From assembly GCF_027409185.1 (NCBI RefSeq), contig NC_084469.1:85471918-85535917 (forward strand): DNA of 64,000 bases, given 5' to 3'. Source of the stretch: Cynocephalus volans. Taxonomy: Eukaryota > Chordata > Mammalia > Dermoptera > Cynocephalidae. Below the pieces are notes generated by a model. It had not been told where the DNA came from and searched no databases. It was given only the letters and a program-made list of their open reading frames with translations. Made by a program: the position numbers and the translations under genes. The number at the start of each line of letters is the position of its first letter. The first letter of the stretch is position 1. Below are positions 22,541-33,760 of the stretch, piece by piece.

Positions 22541-25399
22541 GAGAAAATGGCTTATAAAGGTAACAGGTATGGCTGAAACTTCAGGCAAAAGTCAATCCCA
22601 TTAGTAGCAGAACATCCAAACCCTTTCTATTTCATTTACCGTTGCCTGTGGTCCTAGAGAAAGACTCAATTTAAATCAACGAAAGACAGTATTGAGCAAC
22701 TATTATGGTGTGCACAATGGGACTGAGCCCAAGTTCCTGTCCTTGGGGCCTCATAGTCTCTAGTAAGGCAGAATAACAAAGACAAAACCATCATGCTGGG
22801 CAATAGAGCAGTAACAGATACCAGCACAGGATGCTCTGGGGGTGTGTAAGACGGTAAGAAGTGCCTCCACCCAGTGCAGACAACAAGACGCAGATTGGTG
22901 AGTGGAGTGAAGGTTGACTTCCAGTCCCTTTCACCTCTGCTGAGCATCTTTGTGCAGTGCGCAACCTGTTAAACTGTATGCAATAAACTCGAAAAGAAAA
23001 TTCATCTCTGGGCTTAAAAGAGGGTAATGTCCCAAACCAAAAGAAAATCAATACATTCAGGGTTTTAGTTAGATGCTATACTGCCCATTGAGAAAGTCTG
23101 CTCTATGCATTACATGATGAGTTTAGGAAAAATGTAAATTAAGGAAGGAGATTTGGACTCCAGATATTCAAGCAGCCTTTGACCAATGGAAATCCTGTCT
23201 CTGATTGACACTGACTATAGCCAAAGGTCCCATGTGACCATGATGGTCCTGTAGAGGGGTTGGGGGAGATAAGGAATTCAGGGCAGTCTTGATACAGAGA
23301 ATGAAAACCAGAAGGGATCTACTCTCTTAGAGACAGGTAAGAGATATTCCAAAATCACTCCCTGGCCACAATGCAGAAAGCTACTGAGTAGCCAGTCCTT
23401 ATGCATGGCTTGCTATGGGCTTACACTGCCTTAGACACTTCTCATGCATTAATTCATCGACTCCAGGCTTGGCCCATCTCTACCTTAAAGAAGCTGCAAA
23501 TTCAGTCCTTAACATCATGTACAGTCCCCTGGGCTTCAAAGTACTCAGAAACCCTCAATCCTGTCTGGGGCCGACTACAGGCTTTTAAAAATCCTAGAGG
23601 GCTGAAACAAAAAGGCTAAAAGAGATAAAAGTGGCTGGCTTGGGTAGAGGAGAGGTGAGGGCAGATATTTCAAGGTAAGCCTTTGGGTACTGTTTTGTTT
23701 TTTGTTTTGAAACTGTGCAGTTTAATTTGATAAAACATTGTAATTTTTGTTACTATTGTTGTTTTGTCTGTTGTTTGTTTAGAGCAAGTATTTTAAATGG
23801 TACAGAAGTGAAAGGAAAAACTACCACTACACTGCAACCAGTTTTTTTTTTTTTCTGCTTCATGGAAGTGGGTTCTGAACTCGGTTTTGAGGGCAGACTG
23901 CATCTTCATTTCAGAAACATGCACACATTTTCAAAGCCATTTGGGTAATGCAATGGCCAGTCCTGACACTGGCGGTTTTAAGCTCTCTTTGTTATTTCTT
24001 CTATTGACACCCGGCTTCTAGGTAAGCCCTGTGAGCCTTTATGCCTGGTGAGGGGAGATGAAGGCAGAGGTCAGTGTCCATCCATTTGCCAGATCTGTTG
24101 CCCCTAGTTCCTACGTGGACTCAGCTGTAGTCTCCAGGAGACACTCCAGGGCATGCTCCCCAGCCCCCAAAATAGGTGGTGCCAACTCTGGACCACAGTG
24201 CTGCACACCATCAGTCAACAGGTGGGCTGCAGAAGGGTATGTAGGTCCTTGGTACTGAGTTTGAAATAGGAACAGTTTTTGCCTCTGAGGTCTAGACATT
24301 CTTCTTCATTGCAATCATTGGAAATCAAAGTATGGTGCGACTCTAGGTGGAGAGACATTCCTACATGTCTTCAGGCCAGACAGCAGTCATGCTCTTTCTA
24401 AATCCCTAGAGGTGGCTTGAGAAAATTAGAGCAATTGGAGACATGATTGTGCTGTTTTCTCTTTCTAGCTGTGCTCTCCAGCCAGGAAAATTCAAAACAA
24501 TGAGGCCAGGTGGTTTTTTCTGCCTCTGGTGAGAACCAGGAGATGGTAGGGGTGTGGAAAACAGTAATAATTTTCGTATCTGTTCCCAAAGTGACTGATA
24601 TACTCAGTCTATTTTTCTATAACTGCAAGATATTACTGAGTTTTTCCCCCAGGATTTTGTCCTCTTGCTCTTTCTTCTTTCTTACAGCTTCAAGGGTTAG
24701 AGGGGAGGGGTCAGGTCATTTCTGAATCAGGCTCATTTCTGGAATCTTATTTCCCTTAACTCTAATTGCCCCTTTCGAAAGATTTTGGGCAGGATATTTT
24801 GCCCTCGCTTTTTGTAGGATAATTTATATACTTAGATTGCTTTATGATTTGTTTGTTTTTTCTAGTTTTATTTCTTTTGGTATGGGAGGCTTTAGGGTTT
24901 TATTGTCCTTTGGGTTTTTTAAAAAATTTTTTGTCTCTGATTTTGCTGATTCATTTATTTTTACTTATTCAGGGTTCTGTTGTTAAGGTTTGTGGGAGGG
25001 AAACCTTGGGGTGAGCTTCTTCCCTCCACTTTCTTCACCAGCAAATTCCCTCCCATGACTTTGGAAAAAAGAGGGGAAGCTTTGACTTCTGGCCTCTTAA
25101 GAAATAGCTGAAGAATCCCGAGGAGGGTATAAGAAGAAACTTTACCTAAAGCATATTGGAAGAGAGTTTCAGACAATGGAAAATTGTGCTTGCTTTTTTT
25201 TTGTTTTTTTTTTCCTCTCCTCTGGTGACAATAATTCGGAAGTTTTCCAGCGTGACCTTCTTTGATGCCTAGATGGCCACTGAACCCCAACTCCCTGACT
25301 TTGTCACTTCTTTTGAAATTCTAACACATGAAATTTTGAAACACACACACACACAAATCCCAAATAATTGGTAACCATGTAAAGAACATATGTCGGAGA
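22541..25399. other. Intergenic, no gene recognised
   Basis: Mostly unique or very old sequence. The stretch 22,670-22,930 may be a diverged L2/MIR3 piece. There are T/G-rich low-complexity patches at 23,693-23,780 and 24,850-24,960, and a short (CA)n at 25,342-25,353. Confidence 0.5.
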
Positions 25400-26573
25400 T
25401 GCTATATGTGCTATGAGATTGTCAATTACAAATTACAAAATTATATATTTTACTAATATTTGTTCTAGTGTTTATATTTACAGTAAATTTTACTCTTTTA
25501 GTGTATAGTTCTGTGTTTTGGCAAGTACGTAGAGAGTGCCAAACCACCACCACAATCAAAATACGTAAGTTTCCACTATTCCAAAAATTCCCTTCACATT
25601 GCCCTTCGTGGTCACCCCACCCCTAAGAGGAAGCAACAACTGACCTGTTCTTACCCTTATATTTTGCCGTTTCAGAATGTCATATAAATGGAAGCATGCG
25701 CCATGTTGTGCTTTGAGTCTGGCGTCTTTCTTTTAGCCTAATGTATTTTCAATTCATCCTTGTTGCTGGGTCAGCCAGTAATTTGTTCCTTTTTATGGCT
25801 GAGTTGGTTTTGTTTGTTTTACTTCATTGTATGGATATACTATGTTCATGCACTCACCATTTGAAAGACATTTGGGTCGTTTCCAATTTTTGGTTTTTAT
25901 TATTGAAGCTGTTATAAGCATTTGTAAGCAAGTTTTTCTGTGAACCAAAGTTTTTATTTCTCTTTAGTAAATATCTAAGAGTGAAAATCCCAGGTCACAT
26001 GGTGAGAGTATGTTTAATTTTGTAAGAAATTGCCAAACTATTTCTCAAGTAGTTGTACCGTTTTGCATTCCTAGCAGCAATGTATGAAAATCCCAGTTGC
26101 TCTGCATTCTCACCAGTACTTGATATTATCATTTTTTGTTTTGGTTTGATTATGTGATAGCATCTCATTGTGGATTTAATTTGCATTTCCCCAACGTCTA
26201 ATGATGTTGAGCATCTTTTCATGTGCTTATTTGCCATCCGTATACCTTCTTTGGTAAAGTGTCTGTTGGAAAATTTGCCCATTTTTAAATTGGGCTGCTT
26301 TTTTTCTTTTTGTGGAGTTTTGAGAGTATGTGTATATTCTGAATACAATCACTTTGTCAGCTATGTGTTTTCCAAATATTCCTAGCCTGTGGCTTTTATT
26401 TTTATTTTAACTGTGTCTTTCACAGAGCAAAAGTTTGATTTTGATGAAGTCCGATTTATCTTTTTTTTTCTTTATGCATCATGCTTTTGGTGTCTAAGAA
26501 CTCTTTGCTTAACCCATGCTAAGAGTTTCATAAAGATCCTCTCTAAATTTTTTCCTTAGTTTTATTTCTTCTA
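25400..26573 (-). mobile_element. Old L1, 3' UTR and ORF2 3' end (segment 1 of 3)
   Basis: Reverse-complement L1 sequence running from the 3' UTR into the diverged ORF2 C-terminal region, for example 'catctcattgtggatttaat' and 'aattgggctgc'. It breaks at 26,573 and resumes at 28,061 in register: joining the two flanks gives the normal L1 text 'ttcttcta' then 'gaagttttatag'. This shows the intervening 1.5 kb is a later insertion. Confidence 0.85.
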
Positions 26574-28060
26574 TTTTTTATTTATTTATTATTTTTTTTA
26601 CATTCAAAGATGTTGTTGCAGAGCAGTGGGAGGGGCAGGTGGGAGGGGGTAGAGAAACAGAGGTGGAGGTGGGGGGCAGAGCTGGCCTAGTTGCAGAGGG
26701 CAGGAGGGAGAGGCTGAGGCCTGTGGGCTACCGCAACTCTGGCTGGCGAGCCTGGGGGGTTTCCAGCAGTGGCTCGTTATCACTGGGCTGGATGCGAACA
26801 TCAGGGGGCATGGCTGAGGCCCTCAGAACCCCCACCCCAGTTCATGGGCCCCTGAGACTTCTGGCAGCAGGTTGGTCATTGCAGGGCTGGATGGGGACTT
26901 TGAGGGGGCATGGCTGAGGCCCTCAGCACACCCCATCCCAGCCTGGGAGCCTAGGGGCCTCTGCAGAGGCTCAGTTGTCAGTGGGATAGAAGCAGACATA
27001 AGGGGGTGGGGTTAGGAGGGGTGTGGCTGAGGCCGTCAGGCTCCCGTCATCCCAGCTCAGGAGCCTGGGGGCTTCTGGCTCTTTTCAGTTTTATAGGTGT
27101 TCTTTGACAGTGTTAGACCATTGCTGGTTAATATCAGAAATTTGTCTCTGATCAGTGGGTGTTTTGTGTTTTCTTTCACTTCTGTGTTGGATTATTAGCT
27201 ACCCCCACCACTTAAACTCTGCACTGGAACTAATTTTTTTCCTTTGCTTACTTCTAAAATGGGGGAACTTCCTTTTGGGAACAGCACCTGAGCCCTGTCC
27301 TTGAGCCAAATTGTTGCTTTGCTGCTGATTCCCTGGGGAAGGTTTTTTGTGCAGATCAGGTTTTAATTGTTGACCTTTTAAATAATTCCGGGTCTTGTGA
27401 GATCTGACACACTTGGGCTGTGTGAAAACTCTGGTCTAGAGCTGAGTCTTTTCGGTGAACTGCACCCCCAGCAGTTCTATATGCCTGCCCCAGTCTCCAC
27501 TGAGTGAGCATGTGCCAATTGGAGGGCAGATCAACTATCCATGCTGTGCCCCAATGTTCCCCCAGTAGGCCAGACTCCCCTACCCTGCACTCCAAACATT
27601 TCCCACAGGGTGGGCTGTGCACTGGTCCCTTGCAATGACTCACCAGCCTTTGAGTGGCTCCTTTTTGCAGTTGTCTATGGCTCCTCGCTTCTATGTGGGT
27701 CCATGTGAACCCTGTCAGAGGTCTTGCTGGCCTGGGGTCCACCAAGGCCCTCCTTTCTCCTTTGATCTCCAAGCAACCTCACATAAAGGGCAAAGCTGTG
27801 GTTTTGTCCAGCTCTTGCTCCATGTGCTTACCAGGACCAGTCTTGAAGTGGCTGGGGCTTGACATGATGGGAGCAATCCTTTCTTTCTCTCCTCATAGTT
27901 TCTTCTGCCTTCATGAATTCCATAGGTCTCTCTTCCTCTTCCTGTGAGCTCTAGTGGCCCCAGCTTGGCAGTCATTGTTTTTTTAATAGTTGTAAATTGG
28001 TCAATTGTGGGACAGAGTGACACTGGAGACTGTCTATTCTGCCATCTTGATTCTCCTCCC
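26574..28060 (-). mobile_element. ORF-less retroelement: L1 5' UTR plus tandem GC-rich units plus A-rich tail
   Basis: On the minus strand it begins at 28,060 with GGGAGGAGAATCAAGATGGC, the typical L1 5' terminus with its YY1-like motif. It then continues about 950 bp of L1-5'UTR-like DNA, including the 'gagtttaagtggtggggg' region near 27,210. Next come tandem GC-rich units at 26,743-27,080, then about 140 bp of C-rich sequence. It ends in an AAAAAAAATAATAAATAAAT-type tail at 26,574-26,600. It has no ORF1 or ORF2. The layout recalls composite nonautonomous elements such as SVA or LAVA, but it could also be an internally deleted L1. No clear target-site duplication is visible at the ends. Confidence 0.65.
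26743..27080 (-). repeat. Tandem ~100-bp GC-rich units inside the L1-5'UTR element
   Basis: Three units and a partial fourth start at about 26,743, 26,840, 26,941 and 27,055 (97, 101 and 114 bp). Each unit opens with a 'gagcctggggg'-like block, then 'cagggctggatg', and ends with 'catggctgaggccctcag'. Divergence between units is moderate, so the array is not recent. Confidence 0.75.
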
Positions 28061-28540
28061 TAGAAGTTTTATAGTTTGATGTTTTACATTTAGGTCAGTG
28101 ATCTATTTAGAGTTAATCTTTGTATAAGGTATGTATGATATATAGGTTGGGATTCTTTTTTTTTTTTTTGCATATGGACATGAAATTATTCCAACATCAT
28201 TTGTCAAAAACACTGTCTTTCCTCCATTAATTGTACTTGCATCTTTGTTAAAGTCAATTGATCATATTCATGTGGGTCTGTCTTTGGACTCTATTTTGTT
28301 TCACTGATCAATGTGTGTGTCTTTTTGTCAGTACCACACTGTCTCAGTAACTACAGCTTTATAGTGAAATGTAGTGTGAATGCTTCATCTTTGCTCTTTT
28401 TTGAAATGTTTTGATGATTCCATTTCCTTTGCTTTCCACATAAATTTTAGAATCAGCTGGTCAATAACTACAAAAAAAATCCTGCTGGGATTTTGATTAG
28501 AATTGTGTTGAATATATAGATCAAGTTGGGGAGAATTGAA
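28061..28540 (-). mobile_element. Old L1, ORF2 (segment 2 of 3)
   Basis: Continues the old L1 ORF2 homology from 'gaagttttatagtttgatg' to 'caagttggggagaattgaa'. It is interrupted at 28,540 by the full-length L1. Confidence 0.85.
28531..28540. repeat. Target-site duplication, left copy
   Basis: GAGAATTGAA, identical to 34,890-34,899. With the poly(T) that follows, it marks the 3' end of the minus-strand full-length L1. Confidence 0.9.
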
Positions 28541-28610
28541 TTTTTTTTTTTTCTTAATTTTATTTTGTCGATATACAATGTGGTTGATTATTGTGGCCCA
28601 TTACCAAAAC

Positions 28611-28643
28611 CTCCCTCCCTCCTCCCTCTCCCCCCTCCCACCC
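28611..28643 (-). repeat. L1 3' UTR polypurine (G-rich) tract
   Basis: On the L1 sense strand this is runs of GGG separated by A or GA, the quadruplex-prone tract common to mammalian L1 3' UTRs. It lies just ahead of the poly(A) tail. Confidence 0.8.
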
Positions 28644-28760
28644 AACAATGTCCTTTCTGTTTGCTTGTCGTATCAACTTCAAGGAATTGTAGTTGTTATG
28701 TCTACTTCCCCCCCCACCCAGGTTTTTTTTGTGTGTGTGTGTGAATTTATTTATTTATTT

Positions 28761-31700
28761 TTATCTCCCACCAATAAGTGATAACATGTGGTATTTCTCT
28801 TTCTGTGCCTGACTTGTTTCACTTAATATAATTCTCTCAAGGTCCATTGATGTTGTTGCAAATGGCAGTATTTCATTCGTTTTTATAGCTGAGTAGTATT
28901 CCATTGTGTAGATATACCACATTTTCCGTATCCACTCATCCAATGATGGACATTTGGGCTGGTTCCAACTCTTGGGTATTGCAAAGAGTGCTGCGATGAA
29001 CATTGGGGAACAGGTATACCTTCGACTTGATGATTTCCATTCCTCTGGGTATATTCCCAGCAGTGGGATAGCTGGGTCATATGGCAGATCTATCTGCAAT
29101 TGTTTGAGGAACCTCCATACCATTTTCCATAGAGGCTGCACCATTTTGCACTCCCACCAACAATGTATGAGAGTTCCTTTTTCTCTGCAACCTCGCCAGC
29201 ATTTATCGTTCAGAGTCTTTTGGATTTTAGCCATCCTAACTGGGGTGAGGTGGTATCTCAGTGTAGTTTTGATTTGCATATCCCGGATGCTGAGTGATAT
29301 TGAGCATTTTTTCATATGTCTGTTGGCCATTTGTATATCTTCCTTAGAGAAATGCCTACTTAGCTCTTTTGCCCATTTTTTAATTGGGTTGCTTGTTTTT
29401 TTCTTGTAAAGTTGTTTGAGTTCCTTATATATTCTGGATATTAATCCTTTGTCAGATGTATATTTTGTACATATTTTCTCCCACTCTGTTGGTTGTCTTT
29501 TAACTCTGTTAATTGTTTCTTTTGCTGTGCAGAAGCTCTTTAGTTTGATATAATCCCATTTGTTTATTTTTCCTTTGGTTGCCCGTGCTTTTGGGGTCGT
29601 ATTCATGAAGTCTGTGTCCAGTCCTATTTCCTGAAGTGTCTCTCCTATGTTTTCTTTAAGAAGTTTTATTGTTTCAGGGTGTATATTTAATCCTTTAATC
29701 CATTTTGAGTTGAGTTCAGTGTATGGTGAAAGGTATGGGTCTAGTTTCATTCTCCTGCATACTGATATCCAGTTCTACCAGCACCATTTGCTGAAGAGGC
29801 AGTCTCTTCCCCAGTGTATAGGCTTGGTGCCTTTGTCAAAGATCAGATGGCTGTAGGTGTGTGGATTGATTTCTGGATTCTCTATTCTATTCCACTGATC
29901 AGTGTGTCTGTTTTTATGCCAGTACCATACTGTTTTGGTTATTATAGCTTTGTAGTATAGGTTAAAGTCAGGTAGTGTTATGCCTCCAGCTTTATTTTTT
30001 TTGCTCAGCATTGCTTTGGCTATGTGTGGTCTTTTGCTATTCCATATAAATGTCTGGATAGTTCTTTCCATTTCTGAGAAAAATGTCATTGGAATTTTGA
30101 TGGGGATTGCATTGAATTTGTATATCACTTTGGGTAGTGGTATATGGACATTTTCATTATGTTGATTCTTCCAATCCAAGAGCATGGGATATCTTTCCAT
30201 CTTCTTGTATCCTCTCTAATTTCTCTCAGCAGTGGTTTGTAGTTCTCATTATAGAGATTTTTCACATCCTTGGTTAACTCAATTCCTAAGTATTTATTTT
30301 TTTTGGTGGCTATTCTAAATGGGCAGGCTTTCTTGATTTCTCGTTCTGCGTGTTCACTATTGGAGAATAGAAATGCTACTGATTTTTGTGTGTTGATTTT
30401 GTATCCTGCTACTGTGCTGAAATCATTTATCACCTCCAAGAGTTTTTTTGTAGAGGCTTTAGGCTGTTTGATATATAGGATCATGTCATCTGCAAACAGG
30501 GACAGTTTGACTTCATCTTTTCCAATCTGGATGCCCTTTATTTCATTCTCTTCTCTGATTGCTGTGGCTAGTACTTCCAACACTATGTTGAATAGGAGTG
30601 GTGAGAGTGGGCATCCTTGTCTAGTTCCTGTTCTTAAAGGAAAAGCTTTCAGCTTTTCCCCATTCAGGATGATATTGGCAATGGGTTTATCATATATGGC
30701 TTTAATTATGTTGAGATACTTTCCCTCTATACCTAACTTAAGAGGGTCTTTGTCATGAATGAGTGCTGAATTTTATCAAATGCTTTTTCAGCATCTATAC
30801 AGATGATCATATGGTCCTTGTGTTTGATTTTATTAATATGTTGTATCACATTTATTGATTTGCATATGTTGAACCAACCTTGCATCCCTAGGATGAATCC
30901 CACTTGATCATGGTGAATAATTTTACGTGTGTGTTGCTGTATTCTGTTTGCTAGTATTTTAGTGAGGATTTTTGCATCTATATTCATCAAGGATATCGGC
31001 CTGTAGTTTTCTTTTTTGGTTATATCTTTACCTGGTTTTGGTATCAGGATGATGTTTCCTTCATAGAATGAGTTTGGGAGATTTGCGTCCGTTTCAATCT
31101 TTTGGAATAGTTTGTAAAGAATCGGTGTCAATTCCTCTTTGAATGTTTGGTAAAATTCTGCTGTGAATCCATCTGGTCCTGGGCTTTTCTTTGTTGGGAG
31201 CCTTCTGATAACAGCTTCAATCTCCTTTATTGTTATTGGTCTGTTCAAATTTTCTACGTCTTCGCGGTTCAGTTTTGGGAGCTTGTGTGTGTCCAGAAAT
31301 TTATCCATTTCCTCCAGATTTTCAAATTTGTTGGCGTATAGTTGTTTATAGTAGTCTCGAATGATTCCTTGTATTTCAGATGAATCAGTTGTAATATCGC
31401 CTTTTTCATTTCTAATTTTTGTTATTTGAGTCTTCTCTCTTCTTTTTTTTTGTTAGCCATGCTAATGGTTTGTCAATTTTATTTATCTTTTCAAAAAACC
31501 AACTTTTTGATTCATTGATCTTTTGTATTGTTTTGGGGGTTTCAATTTCATTCAGTTCTGCTCTGATCTTAATGATTTCTTTCCGTCTGCTTACTTTAGG
31601 TTTGGATTGTTCTTGTTTTCCTAGATCTTTAAGGTGAAGTGTTAGGTTGTTCACTTGCCATCTTTCCATTCTTCTGAGGTGAGCATTTAATGCAATAAAT

Positions 31701-32593
31701 TTCCCCCTTAATACTGCTTTTGCAGTATCCCACAGGTTTTGGTATGATGTATCATTGTTTTCATTAGTTTCAATAAATTTTTTGATTTCCTGCTTGATTT
31801 CTTCTTAAACCCATATGTCATTAAGTAGAATGCTGTTTAATTTCCATGTGTTTGTATAGTTTCCAGAATTTTGTTTGTTATTGATTTCTAGTATTAATCC
31901 ATTATGGTCTGAGAAAATACATGGGGTAATTCCAATATTTTTGACTTTATTGAGACTTGATTTGTGACCTAATATGTGATCTATCCTGGAGAATGATCCA
32001 TGTGCTGATGAGAAGAATGAATATTCTGAGGTTGTTGGATGGAATGTTCTGTAGATATCTGCCAATTCCAATTGGTCTAGAGTATTGTTTAGATCTTGTG
32101 TTTCTCTACTGATTCTTTGCCTAGATGATCTGTCTAATATTGACAGTGGGGTGTTCAGGTCCCCTGTTATTATGGTATTAGTGTCTATTTCCTTCTATAG
32201 GTCTAATAGAGTTTGTTTTATAAATCTGGCTGCTCCAACATTGGGTGCATACATATTTATGATTGTTATGTCTTCTTGATGGATCAGTCCTTTTATCATT
32301 ATGTAGTGTCCCTCGTTGTCTCTTTTTATGGTTTTTAGTTTAAAGTCTACTTTGTCAGATATAAGAATAGCTACTCCAGCTTGTTTTTCTTTTCTGTTTG
32401 CGTGGTAAATCTTTTTCCATCCTTTCACTCTTAGTCTATGTGAGTCTTTGTGGATGAGGTGGGTCTCTTGAAGGCAGCATATAGTTGGGTCCTCCTTTTT
32501 GATCCAGTCAGCCAGTCTGTGTCTTTTGATTGGGGAATTTAAGCCTTTTACATTAAGAGTTGTTATTGAAAGGTGTTGATTTATTCCTAGCAT
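28761..32593 (-). pseudogene. L1 ORF2 (endonuclease-reverse transcriptase), inactivated
   Basis: L1 ORF2p nicks target DNA and reverse-transcribes the L1 RNA. The homologous span of about 1,277 codons is close to the usual length, but it is split into at least seven open pieces in different frames (32,195-32,593; 31,805-32,071; 31,412-31,669; 30,733-31,308; 30,125-30,583; 29,775-30,200; 28,761-29,750). The N-terminal endonuclease part has TLNVKGLN and the CCLQETHL motif. The RT part keeps KSPGPDGF and the catalytic FADD box near 30,485-30,496. The C-terminal 329 codons remain open. Multiple frameshifts and stops make it nonfunctional. Confidence 0.93.
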
Positions 32594-32780
32594 TTTATTG
32601 GTTGTTTGGTTGTCTTAGGTGTCTTTTGTTCCTTGCTTTCTGATTTACTGTTTGGTTTCTGTGTTTGTTGCTTCCTTAGGTTGTAGATAGCCTTTTTGTT
32701 TGTTTGATTTCTCTTCATGGATGCCATTTTTATTATACTAGTGGGTTTATATTTTTCTTGGGTTTTTATGGCAGTGATAG

Positions 32781-33760
32781 TTATTTTTCAGGAACCAAAC
32801 CCAGTACTCCCTTGAGAATTTCTTGTAAGGGTGGTCGTGTGGTGGTGAACTCTCACAGTTTTTGTTTGTCTGAGAAGTATACTATTTGCCCTTCATTTCG
32901 GAAGGATAGCCTTGCAGGGTAGAGTATTCTTGGCTGACAATCTCTGTCTTTTAGTATTTTGAATATATCATCCCATTCCTTTCTGGCTTTTAGGGTTTGT
33001 GATGAAAAGTCTGATGTTAGCCTGATTGGGGTTCTCTTATAGGTGATTTGACGCTTCTCTCTTGCAGCTTTTAAGATTCTCTCTTTGTCTCTGAGTTTTG
33101 CCAATTTGACTATAACATGTCTTGGAGAAGATCTTTTTGGGTTGAATACGTTTGGAGATCGTTGAGCTTCCTGGATCTGAAGATCTGTGATTTTTCCTAT
33201 ACCTGGGAAATTTTCTGCCACTATTTTGTTGAATATGTTTTCAATGCAATCTCCTTTTTCCTCCCCTTCTGGAATACCCATGACTCAGATATTTGAGCGC
33301 TTAAGGTTGTCTGATATCTCTCTCAGATTTTCTTCAATGCCTTTGATTCTTTTTTCTTTTTTTCTGTCTGCTTGTGTTATTTGAAACAGCCCATCTTCAA
33401 GTTCAGAGGTTCTCTCTTCAACTTCCACAAGCCTGCTGGTTAAACTCTCCATTGTGTTTTTTATTTCGCTGAATAACTTCTTCAGTTCGGCAAGTTCTGC
33501 TACATTTTTTTTTCAGGGCATTGATTTCCTTGTACATTTCCTCTTTCAGGTCCTGTATACTTTTCCTCGTTTCATCATGGTCTAGCTGAGTTTTCTTGTA
33601 TCTCATTCAGTTTCCTTAGAATTATCACTCGAAACTCCTTGTCAGTCATTTCAAGGGCTTCTTGTTCTATAGGATCTAGGGCTTGAGATTTATTATCTTT
33701 TGGTGGTGTACTTTCTTGATTTTTCGTATTTCTGGTATCTTTTCTTTGATGTTTATTCAT
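32781..33760 (-). pseudogene. L1 ORF1 (RNA-binding chaperone), inactivated
   Basis: ORF1p coats L1 RNA as a trimer. The start ATG is at 33,758-33,760 (MNKHQRKDTRN) and the natural TAA is at 32,781-32,783, spanning about 326 codons. The N-terminal part and coiled-coil (LNEIQE..., then SIQDLKEEM) are shifted against each other near 33,600. A second shift follows near 33,510 at a run of T. There is a TGA just before MGIPEGEEKGD, and another TGA near 32,853 shortens the C-terminal domain. The RRM and C-terminal domain (ITYKRTPIRLTSDFS) are readable. Confidence 0.9.

Noticed and set aside
30125-30583. Active reverse transcriptase system (FADD box, 152 codons)
   Set aside because: It is one fragment of a frameshifted L1 ORF2 within a bounded L1 insertion, not a domesticated gene.
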